DNA of 20,384 nucleotides from Minisyncoccus sp041650175 (GTDB lineage: Bacteria; Patescibacteriota; Minisyncoccia; Minisyncoccales; Minisyncoccaceae), in NCBI GenBank assembly GCA_041650175.1, contig JBAZLS010000017.1, positions 1 through 20,384 on the forward strand. Direction: 5' to 3'. The notes under the pieces are model-generated. The model was not told the DNA's origin. It worked only from the letters and a program-made list of their open reading frames with translations, and made no database searches. A program made the position numbers and the translations under genes. Below are positions 1 to 7,831 of this stretch, piece by piece (the first letter of the stretch is position 1; each line of letters starts with the position of its first letter).

Positions 1-182
1 ACTAACAATGCCTTATTGATAGAACTGATATCAGCTTTTCGTCGTGCGTCATTAGCGCTATCTGTTGCTTTGGTCATTGATACGATAATAATACCGGCGA
101 GGATGCCGATAATTGCAATGACTACTAAAAGCTCTATTAAAGTAAAAGATTTTTTTCCTAAATCATTCATAATAATATTCAT
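1..182 (-). CDS. Type IV pilin / pseudopilin, N-terminal part (runs off left edge)
   Basis: This is the 5' part of a minus-strand gene whose C-terminus lies outside the window. It reads MNIIMNDLGKKS followed by the type III signal FTLIELLVVIAIIGILAG, so it is a class III prepilin-like protein processed by a prepilin peptidase and assembled into a type IV pilus or type II-like pseudopilus. The conserved Glu at +5 of the mature protein is present. The residue at -1 is Ser, where Gly is usual. The start is either ATG 182 or the internal ATG 170; neither has a Shine-Dalgarno site. After the hydrophobic helix, the ATDSANDARRKADISSINKAL stretch is typical of GspG/PilA-like proteins. The second pilin at 8518-9360 has a very similar N-terminus. 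The family call is firm, but the exact role (major, minor or pseudopilin) cannot be told. Confidence 0.85.
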   Translation of the reverse strand, partial: MNIIMNDLGKKSFTLIELLVVIAIIGILAGIIIVSMTKATDSANDARRKADISSINKALL

Positions 183-200
183 TAAATTATTAGATTATTA

Positions 201-245
201 GATTTCAGCTTTCGCCCTCCGTAGGCGGGTAAACTGGAATGACAG
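201..245. repeat. Decayed copy of a TTCCAG...CTGGAATGACAG palindromic repeat
   Basis: The segment has the pattern TTCAGCTTTCGC ... AACTGGAATGACAG, and is a degenerate relative of the elements at 7050-7128. It lies in the 205-nt gap between the murD stop and the pilin start, just before a second repeat type (269-311). Beyond these two repeats I see nothing convincing in 183-387, neither a terminator nor a promoter. Confidence 0.5.
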
Positions 246-268
246 AGACGATAGGAATTACGAAACGG

Positions 269-311
269 ATAGATTGCTTCGCCTTGCTTTCGGCAAGTCT
301 CGCAATGACAG
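269..311. repeat. Dispersed 43-nt palindromic repeat, copy 1
   Basis: This copy starts ATAGATTGCTTCGCCTTG and ends CTCGCAATGACAG. It differs from copy 2 (7134-7176) by one base. The centre folds as TTGCC-TTC-GGCAA or its near equivalent. Repeats of this ATTGCTTCG...CGCAATGAC type are common between genes in many bacteria and behave like REP elements. Both window copies are in the same orientation, downstream of minus-strand genes. Confidence 0.75.
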
Positions 312-387
312 CTGACTAAAGACATTTTATTAGTGGTGGGTAAACGAAATGACAAGGGAGAAAGGAATAACAGATTCTGGAGGATAA

Positions 388-1710
388 TCAGGAATTAGGG
401 TGTGATTTGATATACTTTTGGTATATATTGCCACGATCTTGATAGTCTTTGAATAGATTAAAGCTAGGAGAAGCAGGAGATAAAAGGCATATTTTGTTTT
501 TGTTGGTGTTCTTGTATACAAAAGATATCGCATCTTCCATGCTTTTGGTTTCGTAAAATAAAATATTGTTATTTTTTTTCAGTTTTTCAATTTCTTTCTT
601 AATTTCTATTCCAGAATCGGGAAATAAAATAAGATTTTTAATTTTGCTATTGATAATCCGTTTAGCAATTTTATCAAACTTAATTCCTCTATTTAATCCT
701 CCAGCAATCAATGTTTCAACATCTTCTCCTAATGTATCCAAGGCAAAAATAGTTGCTTCAGGAATTGTAGCGATAGAATCATCGTAAAATTTAATGCCAT
801 TGAATTCTCCTATATATTCTAAACGATGATTTGGAGCCTTGAAAGTATTTAAAGTTTTTTTGATTATTTTTTCAGGAATTTTTAATATTTTTGCCATTTC
901 TAAAATTGCGCTGATATTATATCTGTGTGTTAGTTTTTTAATATCTGATTTGTCAATAATATTTTTAAATTTTTCTGGATTAATCGGTATTTTTTTTGAA
1001 ATGACTTTATTCGCTAAATTTTTGATTTCTTTTATATCTGGATTAAAAATGAAATAATCATTTTTTTTCTGATATAAAGCGACATTTGCTTTTGCGTTAA
1101 AGTATTCTTTGAAATTCTTGTAGTAATCAAGATGTTCTGGATAAATGTTTAAGAAAATTGCAATATGAGGGCTTTTTTGAATGTTTTGAAGCTGATGAGA
1201 AGATAATTCAAGGATAATTATATCCGACTTGTTTATTTTTGATAAAAAAGACAATGGAGCCGTACCGATATTACCTAATAGATATGTCTTTATTTTTGCT
1301 GCTTTGAGTAATGAATAGGCAAGCGATGATGTAGTACTTTTCCCTTTTGTTCCAGTAATCCCAATAATTTTTGCTTTACAATTATCAAAGAAAAGTTCTA
1401 CTTGACTGGTAACGATAGCTGATTTACTCAAGTTTTTTTTAATTGTTGAAAGGATGATTCCGGAAGTTTTGATGACTATTTCAATATTTTTGATTCTTGA
1501 TAAATAATTATTGCCCAATAATAATTCTATATTCTTGTCTTTTTTAAAAATACTTTGCGTCTTGACATCAAAATCTGATAAATTTTTTTTATCAGCTAAA
1601 AAAAGCTTTTTTGCAGGAAATTGATGTCGTAAAAAATAATAAGTATCTAATCCTTCTACTCCTAACCCAAGGATTACTATGGATTTATTTTTGAGTTGAG
1701 AGATTTTCAT
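388..1710 (-). CDS. murD: UDP-N-acetylmuramoyl-L-alanine--glutamate ligase (MurD family, probably MurD2-like)
   Basis: This cytoplasmic Mur ligase adds glutamate to UDP-MurNAc-L-Ala using ATP. At 440 residues it has the usual MurD length. Visible motifs are an N-terminal Rossmann-like LGLGVEG (14-20), the ATP-binding ITGTKGKST (118-126), ELSSHQL (168-174), PNHRLEYIG (293-301), FYDDSIATIPEAT (308-320) and SPASPSFNLFKDYQDRG (411-427). These match MurD rather than MurC, MurE or MurF. The gene directly upstream is murL, whose known partner is MurD2, a ligase that adds L-Glu instead of D-Glu. I therefore infer L-Glu specificity here, but sequence reading alone cannot prove it. It is the last mur gene of the cluster, 53 nt after murL. 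The ATG start has no Shine-Dalgarno site. Confidence 0.9.
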   Translation of the reverse strand: MKISQLKNKSIVILGLGVEGLDTYYFLRHQFPAKKLFLADKKNLSDFDVKTQSIFKKDKNIELLLGNNYLSRIKNIEIVIKTSGIILSTIKKNLSKSAIVTSQVELFFDNCKAKIIGITGTKGKSTTSSLAYSLLKAAKIKTYLLGNIGTAPLSFLSKINKSDIIILELSSHQLQNIQKSPHIAIFLNIYPEHLDYYKNFKEYFNAKANVALYQKKNDYFIFNPDIKEIKNLANKVISKKIPINPEKFKNIIDKSDIKKLTHRYNISAILEMAKILKIPEKIIKKTLNTFKAPNHRLEYIGEFNGIKFYDDSIATIPEATIFALDTLGEDVETLIAGGLNRGIKFDKIAKRIINSKIKNLILFPDSGIEIKKEIEKLKKNNNILFYETKSMEDAISFVYKNTNKNKICLLSPASPSFNLFKDYQDRGNIYQKYIKSHPNS

Positions 1711-1745
1711 TTAGAATAAAAATAAAATTATATTTAGTTATATTT

Positions 1746-1759
1746 TCCGCCTGTGCGGA
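1746..1759. other. Small GC-rich hairpin between murL and murD
   Basis: TCCGC-CTGT-GCGGA forms a 5-bp stem with a 4-nt loop in the otherwise AT-rich 53-nt gap. No T-tract follows it on the minus strand, so it is unlikely to be a full terminator. It may be a processing or attenuation hairpin, or the remnant of a palindromic repeat. Confidence 0.3.
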
Positions 1760-1763
1760 CTTC

Positions 1764-3164
1764 TTAATTAAAAACTGCAAAATATTGTTTCCAATTTTCG
1801 GGGATAAAATTATTCTTATCCCAATTGTTCAAAATTTTATCGACTTCTGAATCTAAATCTTTATGGTTAGGCATTACTTTTTTTTCAAAATAAGATAATA
1901 ATTCTGGCTGTTTTTTGCCTAAGACATTATTTATCTTCCAACTTAAATATAATCCAACTATTGATTCGCTTCTAGTTCCAACGCATTCTAAGGGTTTTAC
2001 TTTTTTTTCGTCTATCAGTTCTTGTAAAATCGGCAAGAGAGCTTTATCTTTGAATAAATTCTTATTGAAAATATAATCCATTTTTTCTTTAGTTAAGAAT
2101 GGTGAAAGAATAATATAAACAAAAAGACATTTAGAACAGAAGCCACACCAATCGCCTAATTTCTTTTTTGTTCCTGAATATGTTTTTTGAGATTCATTAC
2201 AACTTAAAAACGTATTGAAATATTGGGGATTTTTCGAAAATATTCTTGCAATCTGTATTTCATAGAGAGGACGGAGCAAACTAAAATATTCTAATTCTGA
2301 ACAAATATATTTTTTGATATAGATACGAAATTTTTTTTCAAAATCAAATGTTTTTGAATATTGATGATTTATTTCTTTTCCTTTATATATTACATTTCCT
2401 TCATTTGAACTTTTTTCATTTGAAAGAATGATATATTTCTTATTAAATAAAACTGCACAAAGCACTGATAAAAAAGATAAATAACCGACAAATGGCGTAT
2501 GTCCATTTAAAAATCCTTTTCTATTTAATTCTAATAATTTTTCTTCTATTTTTCTCTTGCAAATAATTTTATCTGAAAATCCTCCGATTTTTATCATTTT
2601 CGTGGAGTTTTTTGTCGGATTCAGAACTAGGCAAGCTGTTTTTTTCTTTGTCTGTTTTATGATTCCAATTGATGTGGCCGAATCTTTTCCTCCTCCAATC
2701 GGAAGCAGGATATCTTCGCTTTTTATTAATCCTGAAATCGGATAATCAGATTTTTTTGATTCACAAACTAATTCGATAAAATTCTTTTTGGTAAAATCTA
2801 TCTTGTTTTCAAAAAAATACTGCCCCATACCATTCAATAAGAAATCTTTCCACCAGTTTATCTGCCATTTGTCTAGGAAGCTGGCTTTGATAGTTATTTT
2901 TGGAGAACAAAAAGCTTTCCAGTAGCTGAAAAGTTCGATCATCCCTAAATTAAAAACTAGATTATTGATAACCCTTTCATCGATATCAAAAAAAATATCC
3001 AAGTCAAGATTCTCAATAATAATTTTTGGTTTAAAGATTATCTCTCCGACAGAAAAAACAAAGGATATTTTTAATTTTCCAGATTCTTCTTTGTAATCAA
3101 ATGATTCATAACAGAAATCTGGGTATGATTTTCTTAATTCAGATAATGTTTTTTTAGTTTGCAT
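1764..3164 (-). CDS. murL: UDP-MurNAc-L-alanyl-L-glutamate epimerase (MurL)
   Basis: MurL converts the terminal L-Glu of UDP-MurNAc-L-Ala-L-Glu to D-Glu in an ATP-dependent reaction. It was described in Xanthomonas as the partner of MurD2, replacing glutamate racemase. At 466 residues the length fits. The sequence shows a PP-loop-like nucleotide site LPIGGGKDSATSIG (154-167), a conserved NGHTPF (220-225), SNEKSSNEGN (248-257), NHQYSKT (266-272) and a cysteine cluster CGFCSKC (340-346). Its ATG lies inside the last codons of mraY (11-nt overlap), pointing to translational coupling, and murD follows 53 nt later. Assignment rests on recalled family motifs plus gene context. The alternative is another PP-loop (N-type ATP pyrophosphatase) enzyme of unknown substrate, which the mur context makes less likely. 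Confidence 0.8.
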   Translation of the reverse strand: MQTKKTLSELRKSYPDFCYESFDYKEESGKLKISFVFSVGEIIFKPKIIIENLDLDIFFDIDERVINNLVFNLGMIELFSYWKAFCSPKITIKASFLDKWQINWWKDFLLNGMGQYFFENKIDFTKKNFIELVCESKKSDYPISGLIKSEDILLPIGGGKDSATSIGIIKQTKKKTACLVLNPTKNSTKMIKIGGFSDKIICKRKIEEKLLELNRKGFLNGHTPFVGYLSFLSVLCAVLFNKKYIILSNEKSSNEGNVIYKGKEINHQYSKTFDFEKKFRIYIKKYICSELEYFSLLRPLYEIQIARIFSKNPQYFNTFLSCNESQKTYSGTKKKLGDWCGFCSKCLFVYIILSPFLTKEKMDYIFNKNLFKDKALLPILQELIDEKKVKPLECVGTRSESIVGLYLSWKINNVLGKKQPELLSYFEKKVMPNHKDLDSEVDKILNNWDKNNFIPENWKQYFAVFN

Positions 3165-4236
3165 ATCCTGCTAATTTTATTGCTACTCCTAACATGGCTA
3201 AAATAACTCCGATAAACCAAGCCCTCATTGTAATCTGGTATGGCTTCCAACCGATTGCTTCTAAGTGGTGATGAATAGGTGTTGATAGCCAGATTTTCTT
3301 TTTCCTAAATCTTTTTGATAACAATTGGAGTATTACTGAACCAGCTTCAACTACTAAAAGCCCGCCAATTATCGGCAGAACTGCTACTGAATCCGTGAGA
3401 AAAGCAACGACTGTCATAGTCATAGTAAGGCCAAGAACTCCCGTCTCGGTCATATAAAATTTTGCGGGAGGAATATTAAACCAGAGAAAACTGAATAATG
3501 CTCCAAAAATAACCATACAAAAAGTTGCTAAATCGTATTGGCCTTGTATAAGCGCAATAAATCCAAAAGCAGCAAATATTGAGCTGAATGCTCCTCCTGC
3601 GAGACCATCTATTCCATCGATTACCCCGCTAGCCCAAGATGCTAATCCGACAATCACAAAAAGCGCAATATAAAGAATGCCTAATTCTAGATCAAATCCA
3701 TCAGGAAAACCAAAAAGAAAAGGTATATGTATTGAAGAATATCCAAGTCTAAAATAAAGCCATGCGCCTCCGATCAGTCCGATTAATATAATAAAAAGCA
3801 TTCTTGTTCTAAAAGTAAGTCCTCCGCCGATATATTTTCCTTTTCCGTAAACTACTGACATATCATCTAAAAGCCCTAGGATAGATGCAGAAAATAATGC
3901 AAATAATGGTATCCATGTTTCCCCTCTTGAAAAAAAGTTCAATCCTTTGATCCACCAAATATTGGAAAGATTACTGATTATCAACGTTAATACTAGGACT
4001 ATCAAGACGCTTATCCAAATGACTAATCCTCCTCCTCGTGGAACAGTTGTTTCTTTTTCGTTATGCATACTTAAGAAAACTGTCGCTTCCTGACCATCAA
4101 TTGTTTTTGTTCGAGCTGTTTTTTTCCAGAATTTTATTTTATGCAAAAACGGAATTAAAAAATTTGCAAGTATAAAACCTATAATTGACGACGCTACCGT
4201 TAGGATTAGTATTTTTATGAGATTAAAAGCTACCAT
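3154..4236 (-). CDS. mraY: Phospho-N-acetylmuramoyl-pentapeptide-transferase (MraY)
   Basis: MraY is an integral membrane enzyme that transfers phospho-MurNAc-pentapeptide from UDP to undecaprenyl phosphate, making lipid I. At 360 residues it is a standard length with about ten hydrophobic segments. Seen motifs: VPRGGGL (65-71), the Mg-binding LLDD (122-125), SGVIDGIDGLAGG (203-215), NIPPAKFYMTETG (254-266) and PIHHHLEAIGW (320-330). The third acidic motif is normally MGDxG. Here it reads MTETG, so Glu264 stands where the family has an essential Asp, and Thr replaces Gly. The rest of the active-site set is intact, so the enzyme is probably active. It lies 20 nt downstream of the carboxypeptidase gene and overlaps murL, so these three are likely one transcript. 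No Shine-Dalgarno site precedes the ATG. Confidence 0.95.
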   Translation of the reverse strand: MVAFNLIKILILTVASSIIGFILANFLIPFLHKIKFWKKTARTKTIDGQEATVFLSMHNEKETTVPRGGGLVIWISVLIVLVLTLIISNLSNIWWIKGLNFFSRGETWIPLFALFSASILGLLDDMSVVYGKGKYIGGGLTFRTRMLFIILIGLIGGAWLYFRLGYSSIHIPFLFGFPDGFDLELGILYIALFVIVGLASWASGVIDGIDGLAGGAFSSIFAAFGFIALIQGQYDLATFCMVIFGALFSFLWFNIPPAKFYMTETGVLGLTMTMTVVAFLTDSVAVLPIIGGLLVVEAGSVILQLLSKRFRKKKIWLSTPIHHHLEAIGWKPYQITMRAWFIGVILAMLGVAIKLAGYAN

Positions 4237-4256
4237 ATGAATAAAATATTAATTTC

Positions 4257-5189
4257 TTACCAAATGAATTGTTTTGCAATCCACATTTTTGATTTCCTTG
4301 CAATATCAAAACGATCTTCCGCACCAATGATTATATTGATTATATAATTTTTTTCGAAAAATGAAAAACTGGGAGGTTTTGATATTAAAATCAAACATCC
4401 TTTTGCCTTGTCTGTAAAACCTGTCTTACCCCAAAGAAAACTTTTGCTTTCAGATAATAAGATATTTGTATTTACACTTTGCCGAATAATTCCTCTTTGG
4501 CTATACACCGCATATTCTGGCTTGGATAATATTTCTTGGATTAACTGATAGTTATTGACAATATACAAGATTAATTTTTCTAAATCTTCCGCTGAAGTAA
4601 TATTGGTTTCGCCAGTATCCACATCTAATCCAGACGGATTAAGATATCGCGTATCTTTCATATTTAATAATTGGGCTTTTTGATTCATTTTTTTGATGAA
4701 TTCTGTTCGATCCATTTTTTTTGCTAAAGCCTCAGAAGCTTCGTTGTTTGATTCGATGAGCATTATATAAAGAAGATCATTAATCGAATATGTTTCTCCT
4801 GATACCAGTTTTTTAGGGTCTCCATCAATTTTAATAATATCGTCATCAATTTGAATATTATCTTTGAGATTATAATTATCAATAGCAATTATAGCTGTCA
4901 TTAATTTTGTTATAGAAGCCAATGGCAATTGTTTTTTGATATTATATCCAAAAAGAGTTTTATCATTATCGTTGATTGAAGAAATTAAAATAGCTTCTGC
5001 TTTAGGAAAAAATGCTTCTTGATATCGTTTTTTGATCGGAGTAAAAGAATTTTTTCCCTCTAAGAAAGATAAAAAATAAGAATCAATATCTTTTTTTTGG
5101 AAGTATTGTTGTTCGTTGAATAAACAGGCTAAAATTATTAGTCCGATAAATAAAAAAAGAAAGGTAAGATTGGAATAAAAATTTTTCAT
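4257..5189 (-). CDS. dacA: D-alanyl-D-alanine carboxypeptidase (peptidase S11, DacA/PBP5-like)
   Basis: This penicillin-binding-protein-type enzyme trims the terminal D-Ala of peptidoglycan stem peptides outside the membrane. The S11 catalytic triad of motifs is complete: S92-I-T-K95, S147-N-N149 and K255-T-G257. A hydrophobic segment at residues 8-23 serves as signal or membrane anchor. I chose the ATG at 5189 (310 residues). The frame is open back to 5252, but that extension would run through the hairpin terminator behind the response regulator and would put 21 extra residues before the membrane segment. At 310 residues it is shorter than PBP5 (about 400) and lacks the C-terminal PBP5_C domain and amphipathic anchor, so it is probably held by its N-terminal helix. 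mraY follows after 20 nt. Confidence 0.9.
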   Translation of the reverse strand: MKNFYSNLTFLFLFIGLIILACLFNEQQYFQKKDIDSYFLSFLEGKNSFTPIKKRYQEAFFPKAEAILISSINDNDKTLFGYNIKKQLPLASITKLMTAIIAIDNYNLKDNIQIDDDIIKIDGDPKKLVSGETYSINDLLYIMLIESNNEASEALAKKMDRTEFIKKMNQKAQLLNMKDTRYLNPSGLDVDTGETNITSAEDLEKLILYIVNNYQLIQEILSKPEYAVYSQRGIIRQSVNTNILLSESKSFLWGKTGFTDKAKGCLILISKPPSFSFFEKNYIINIIIGAEDRFDIARKSKMWIAKQFIW

Positions 5190-5203
5190 TATAATAAAAT
5201 AGT

Positions 5204-5231
5204 AAAAACAAAATAGCCTTTTGGCTATTTT
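5204..5231 (-). terminator. Intrinsic terminator after the response regulator
   Basis: The minus strand shows AAAATAGCC-AAAA-GGCTATTTT followed by GTTTTT, a 9-bp stem ending 2 nt past the response-regulator stop. The + strand reading also has a T run, so it could stop transcription in both directions. It separates the regulator from dacA, which starts 15 nt further on. Confidence 0.7.
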
Positions 5232-5232
5232 T

Positions 5233-5598
5233 TTATTTAAGGATGTCTTCAAGTTTTTCTAGAATTTCTGTTGGGTCAAAATTAGATTTTATGAGATAGC
5301 TAGTTGCTCCAAGAGAATATGCTTTATTCTTTGTTTTAGTATCGTCAAAATTTGATAAAACAACTACTGGAATATTAGCAATATCCTTAAAATCGCTTCT
5401 TTTTTCTAAAAAATTAATTCCGCTTTCTTTTGGAAGCAATATATCAAGAATTATCAAGTCTGGATGTTCTTCTCTGGCAATTTTTATTCCTCCTTCAACA
5501 TCTATACTATTAAAAACCTTAAAACCAGCCTTTGTAAATTTGAATTTATACATTTCAAATAAAATCTTTTCATCTTCGATGATTAGTATTTTTTTCAC
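5233..5598 (-). CDS. Stand-alone response regulator receiver domain (CheY-like)
   Basis: At 121 residues the protein is a receiver domain only. Acidic residues E8-D9-E10 form the metal pocket, D52 in LIILDILLP is the phospho-acceptor, S82 is the switch Ser/Thr, and K104 (YLIKSNF) is the conserved Lys. There is no DNA-binding or enzymatic output domain, so it must act through protein contacts or as a phosphate relay. The start codon is GTG at 5598; it gives the classic MKKILIIEDE N-terminus, and no better ATG exists nearby. It has its own promoter (5635-5663) and terminator (5204-5231) and so forms a single-gene unit between murC and dacA. No histidine kinase is present in the window. Its target is unknown; a role in pilus or wall control would be only a guess from position. 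Confidence 0.9.
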   Translation of the reverse strand: MKKILIIEDEKILFEMYKFKFTKAGFKVFNSIDVEGGIKIAREEHPDLIILDILLPKESGINFLEKRSDFKDIANIPVVVLSNFDDTKTKNKAYSLGATSYLIKSNFDPTEILEKLEDILK

Positions 5599-5634
5599 GG
5601 TTTTATATTTATCTTAATTAAGCTTTATGTCTTT

Positions 5635-5663
5635 ATTATAAAGCAGAATTAAAAAATGGTAAA
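5635..5663 (-). promoter_or_regulatory. Sigma-70-type promoter for the response regulator
   Basis: On the minus strand TTTACC and TATAAT are spaced 17 nt apart, giving a predicted start near 5628 and a leader of about 30 nt before the GTG. A second possible element, an extended -10 (TGTTATACT, 5681-5689), lies upstream. Confidence 0.6.
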
Positions 5664-5714
5664 TGGCTTTCTATGGTTAAAGTATAACAAAAAATATATT
5701 TTTGATGTGGAAAA

Positions 5715-7016
5715 CTAGCATTCGGGACAAGCGCCAAGAATATCCATTTTTAACTTTTGACTGATATTATATATGGTACCGGCACCCATTAGAATAATTA
5801 TATCATAGCCATTAATAACATTTTTTATTTCTTGATTATTTTCAAGGTAAGAACAATTTTTATTGTTTATTTTTTCGGATAATATTTTTGAGTTGTAACT
5901 TTTTTTGATTTCTTCATTCCCCTCGCGGCCAATAACGTCGTACACGTCCAACAAAAAGAGCTGGTCTAAATTTTTATTTTTTAAGTTATCCTGAAAAACA
6001 GAAATAAATCCATCAAATAAAAATTGAGTCCTTTGATATTGATGAGGTTCGTAAATACAACATATTTTTTTATCTGGATATTTTTCTCGCGCAGATATTA
6101 ATGTTGCTTTTATTTCGGTTGGATGATGAGCATAATCATCTATGAAAATAAATTGTCCTATATGCGAAATATCGAATCTTCTCCATGATCCTTGATATTC
6201 TGATAGCGCTTTTAGTATTTTTTCTTCATTTGCTCCTAATATCTGTCCGACTTTGTAAACCACTAGCGCATTTAATAAATTATGCTCTCCTGGCAACTGC
6301 ATTATAGACCTTATTTTTTGGATAGCTTTATCTTCAATTGAGAAATTTATATCTGTACCTTTTGATTTTAGATTTATTCCTTCTTTTTTTATTAAATATC
6401 CATTTTCAGGAATATGAGAAACAAATTCTGCGAATGCTTTTTTGATATTTTCTAATGTCTTGTAATAATCTAGGTGATCTTCTTCGATATTGGTAATTAT
6501 TGCTATTTGCGGATAATAGTTTAAAAAAGATGCTTCATGTTCACAAGCTTCGATAATCAAATACTTAGACTTCCCTGCTCGAAAATTGGTATTGCCGAAT
6601 TCTTTTAATTTTGTACCGACAATTACTGTAGGATCGAATCCGGCCTCAATTAAAGCTAATGCTAGCATAGAAGTAGTTGTACTTTTTCCATGAGTACCAG
6701 AAATAGCGATAGTGTAATAATCTTTTGATAATTCTCCTAGCGCTTGCGGATAAGATAATATTTTTAATCCTCTTTTTTTTGCTTCTATCATTTCAGGATT
6801 ATCTTCTTTTGCTGCAGGAGTATGGATTATTTCAGTGCAATTTTCTGGTATATTTTCTGCTTTTTGACCAATAAAAATATTCGCTCCACTTTTTCTAAGC
6901 GTTTCTATCAATTCTGAATCGTAAGCATCGGAGCCAGCAATTTCTTCTCCTCTGCTTAAATAAAATTTTGCTAATGCTGAAATTCCGATTCCACCAATGC
7001 CAATAAAATATTTCAT
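5715..7016 (-). CDS. murC: UDP-N-acetylmuramate--L-alanine ligase (MurC)
   Basis: MurC adds the first amino acid, L-Ala, to UDP-MurNAc with ATP, in the cytosol. At 433 residues it is slightly shorter than E. coli MurC (about 490). It shows the UDP-binding GIGGIGIS (6-13), ATP-binding ISGTHGKST (105-113), EACEHEAS (156-163), DDYAHHPTEI (293-302), YEPHQYQRT (322-330) and GAGTIY (411-416). The DYAHHPTEI and EPHQYxRT signatures are specific to MurC. It is followed by the response regulator after a 116-nt gap holding that gene's promoter. Upstream, 160 nt of repeat sequence separates it from thpR. An ATTATA block at 7043-7048 could be its -10, but the matching -35 is poor. The product ends with the unusual tail ILGACPEC, with two cysteines. 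Confidence 0.95.
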   Translation of the reverse strand: MKYFIGIGGIGISALAKFYLSRGEEIAGSDAYDSELIETLRKSGANIFIGQKAENIPENCTEIIHTPAAKEDNPEMIEAKKRGLKILSYPQALGELSKDYYTIAISGTHGKSTTTSMLALALIEAGFDPTVIVGTKLKEFGNTNFRAGKSKYLIIEACEHEASFLNYYPQIAIITNIEEDHLDYYKTLENIKKAFAEFVSHIPENGYLIKKEGINLKSKGTDINFSIEDKAIQKIRSIMQLPGEHNLLNALVVYKVGQILGANEEKILKALSEYQGSWRRFDISHIGQFIFIDDYAHHPTEIKATLISAREKYPDKKICCIYEPHQYQRTQFLFDGFISVFQDNLKNKNLDQLFLLDVYDVIGREGNEEIKKSYNSKILSEKINNKNCSYLENNQEIKNVINGYDIIILMGAGTIYNISQKLKMDILGACPEC

Positions 7017-7049
7017 AATTTTTATTTGTTTAAATTAAATTGATTATAG

Positions 7050-7128
7050 ATTCCAGACTGTTCGCCTATGGAGGGCAAACTGGAATGATATACTTTCGTG
7101 AGAAATTCCAGCTTTCGCTGGAATGACA
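7050..7128. repeat. Two ATTCCAG...CTGGAATGA palindromic elements side by side
   Basis: Element one runs from ATTCCAG (7050-7056) to CTGGAAT (7080-7086). Element two is the compact hairpin ATTCCAGC-TTTC-GCTGGAAT ending near 7124, then GACAGG. They abut the 43-nt repeat at 7134-7176, giving a composite repeat cluster that fills the thpR-murC gap. The same two repeat types occur together at 201-311. Confidence 0.7.
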
Positions 7129-7133
7129 GGGGA

Positions 7134-7176
7134 ATAGATTGCTTCGCCTTGCCTTCGGCAAGTCTCGCAATGACAG
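7134..7176. repeat. Dispersed 43-nt palindromic repeat, copy 2
   Basis: This copy has the same 43 nt as 269-311 with one base changed (GCCTT for GCTTT). Its last base is immediately before the thpR stop codon on the opposite strand, so the element inserted exactly at the gene's 3' end or is used there as a 3' hairpin. Confidence 0.8.
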
Positions 7177-7767
7177 TTAATTTTCTTTTTCTAAAGGAAA
7201 TGATTTTAAAACGCAATATTCCGAACCTCCTTTTTTTATAAAACTTTCCATTATTTCGACTGATTTAACTGAAATTCCATAACCGAGATCTTTTTCGATG
7301 TCTGGAATTTCTTCAGAATTAATTTTTTTAAACTGCCATTGAATTATCCTGCCTAAAGTAATATGAGGGGTGTATTTTTTGTCGATTTCAGCATTATATC
7401 CATTATTTAGAATTGCTCTTTCGATATTTGTTTGCAATCTAGCTAACTCTGAAGTTTTTTCTAGATTTGCCCAAATCATCTTAGGATTATTTTTATTAGG
7501 TCCATAATTAACATCTTTGATTTGTAAATCGAAATTATCTAATCCTGTGACAGCTTTTTCAGTTATGTCAAAAATTTCCATCAGTTCTAAATCTTCAACG
7601 TCTCCAATAAAAAGAAGCGTGCAATGCAAGTTTTCTTTTTTAATCATTTTTATTGGCGAAAAATCAAATGAATAATAGAACTTCCGTTCAATTTCTTTTT
7701 GGTTTTCTATAAGATTATTTTTTATTTTTTCTCCAAGATTTATGGCAATAAAAATTCGTTTTTTCAT
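7177..7767 (-). CDS. thpR: RNA 2',3'-cyclic phosphodiesterase (ThpR/LigT, 2H family)
   Basis: This 2H phosphoesterase opens 2',3'-cyclic phosphate ends of RNA to 2'-phosphate and in vitro can act as a 2'-5' RNA ligase. The two diagnostic HxTx motifs are present: H48-C-T-L51 in NLHCTLLFIGDV and H135-I-T-L138 in TPHITLGRI. The N-terminus KKRIFIAINL matches the family start. At 196 residues it is of usual size (180-190). The promoter at 7775-7803 puts the transcription start within a base or two of the ATG, so the mRNA is probably leaderless. A repeat cluster follows the stop directly. It is in the same direction as murC but separated from it by 160 nt, and no functional link to the wall genes is evident. 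Confidence 0.9.
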   Translation of the reverse strand: MKKRIFIAINLGEKIKNNLIENQKEIERKFYYSFDFSPIKMIKKENLHCTLLFIGDVEDLELMEIFDITEKAVTGLDNFDLQIKDVNYGPNKNNPKMIWANLEKTSELARLQTNIERAILNNGYNAEIDKKYTPHITLGRIIQWQFKKINSEEIPDIEKDLGYGISVKSVEIMESFIKKGGSEYCVLKSFPLEKEN

Positions 7768-7774
7768 TAGTTAC

Positions 7775-7803
7775 AAAATAGCACTACTTTAAATAAGAGT
7801 AAA
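7775..7803 (-). promoter_or_regulatory. Promoter of thpR, start site at or next to the ATG
   Basis: TTTACT and TATTTT are spaced 17 nt apart on the minus strand, with a TG one base before the -10 (extended -10). The -10 ends 7 nt from the ATG at 7767, so the predicted transcript starts at about the first codon. Confidence 0.55.
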
Positions 7804-7831
7804 TGGCGTAATTTTAAAAATTAATTTGCTC

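Noticed and set aside
5190..5252. N-terminal extension of the D,D-carboxypeptidase to 331 residues
   Set aside because: It would translate the response-regulator terminator hairpin and overlap that gene's stop; the internal ATG at 5189 gives a normal membrane-anchored start.
7022..7216. Open frame on the minus strand of 64 codons
   Set aside because: It translates the dispersed repeats (VIARLAEGKAKQSI is the usual product of such repeats) and overlaps the end of thpR; not a gene.
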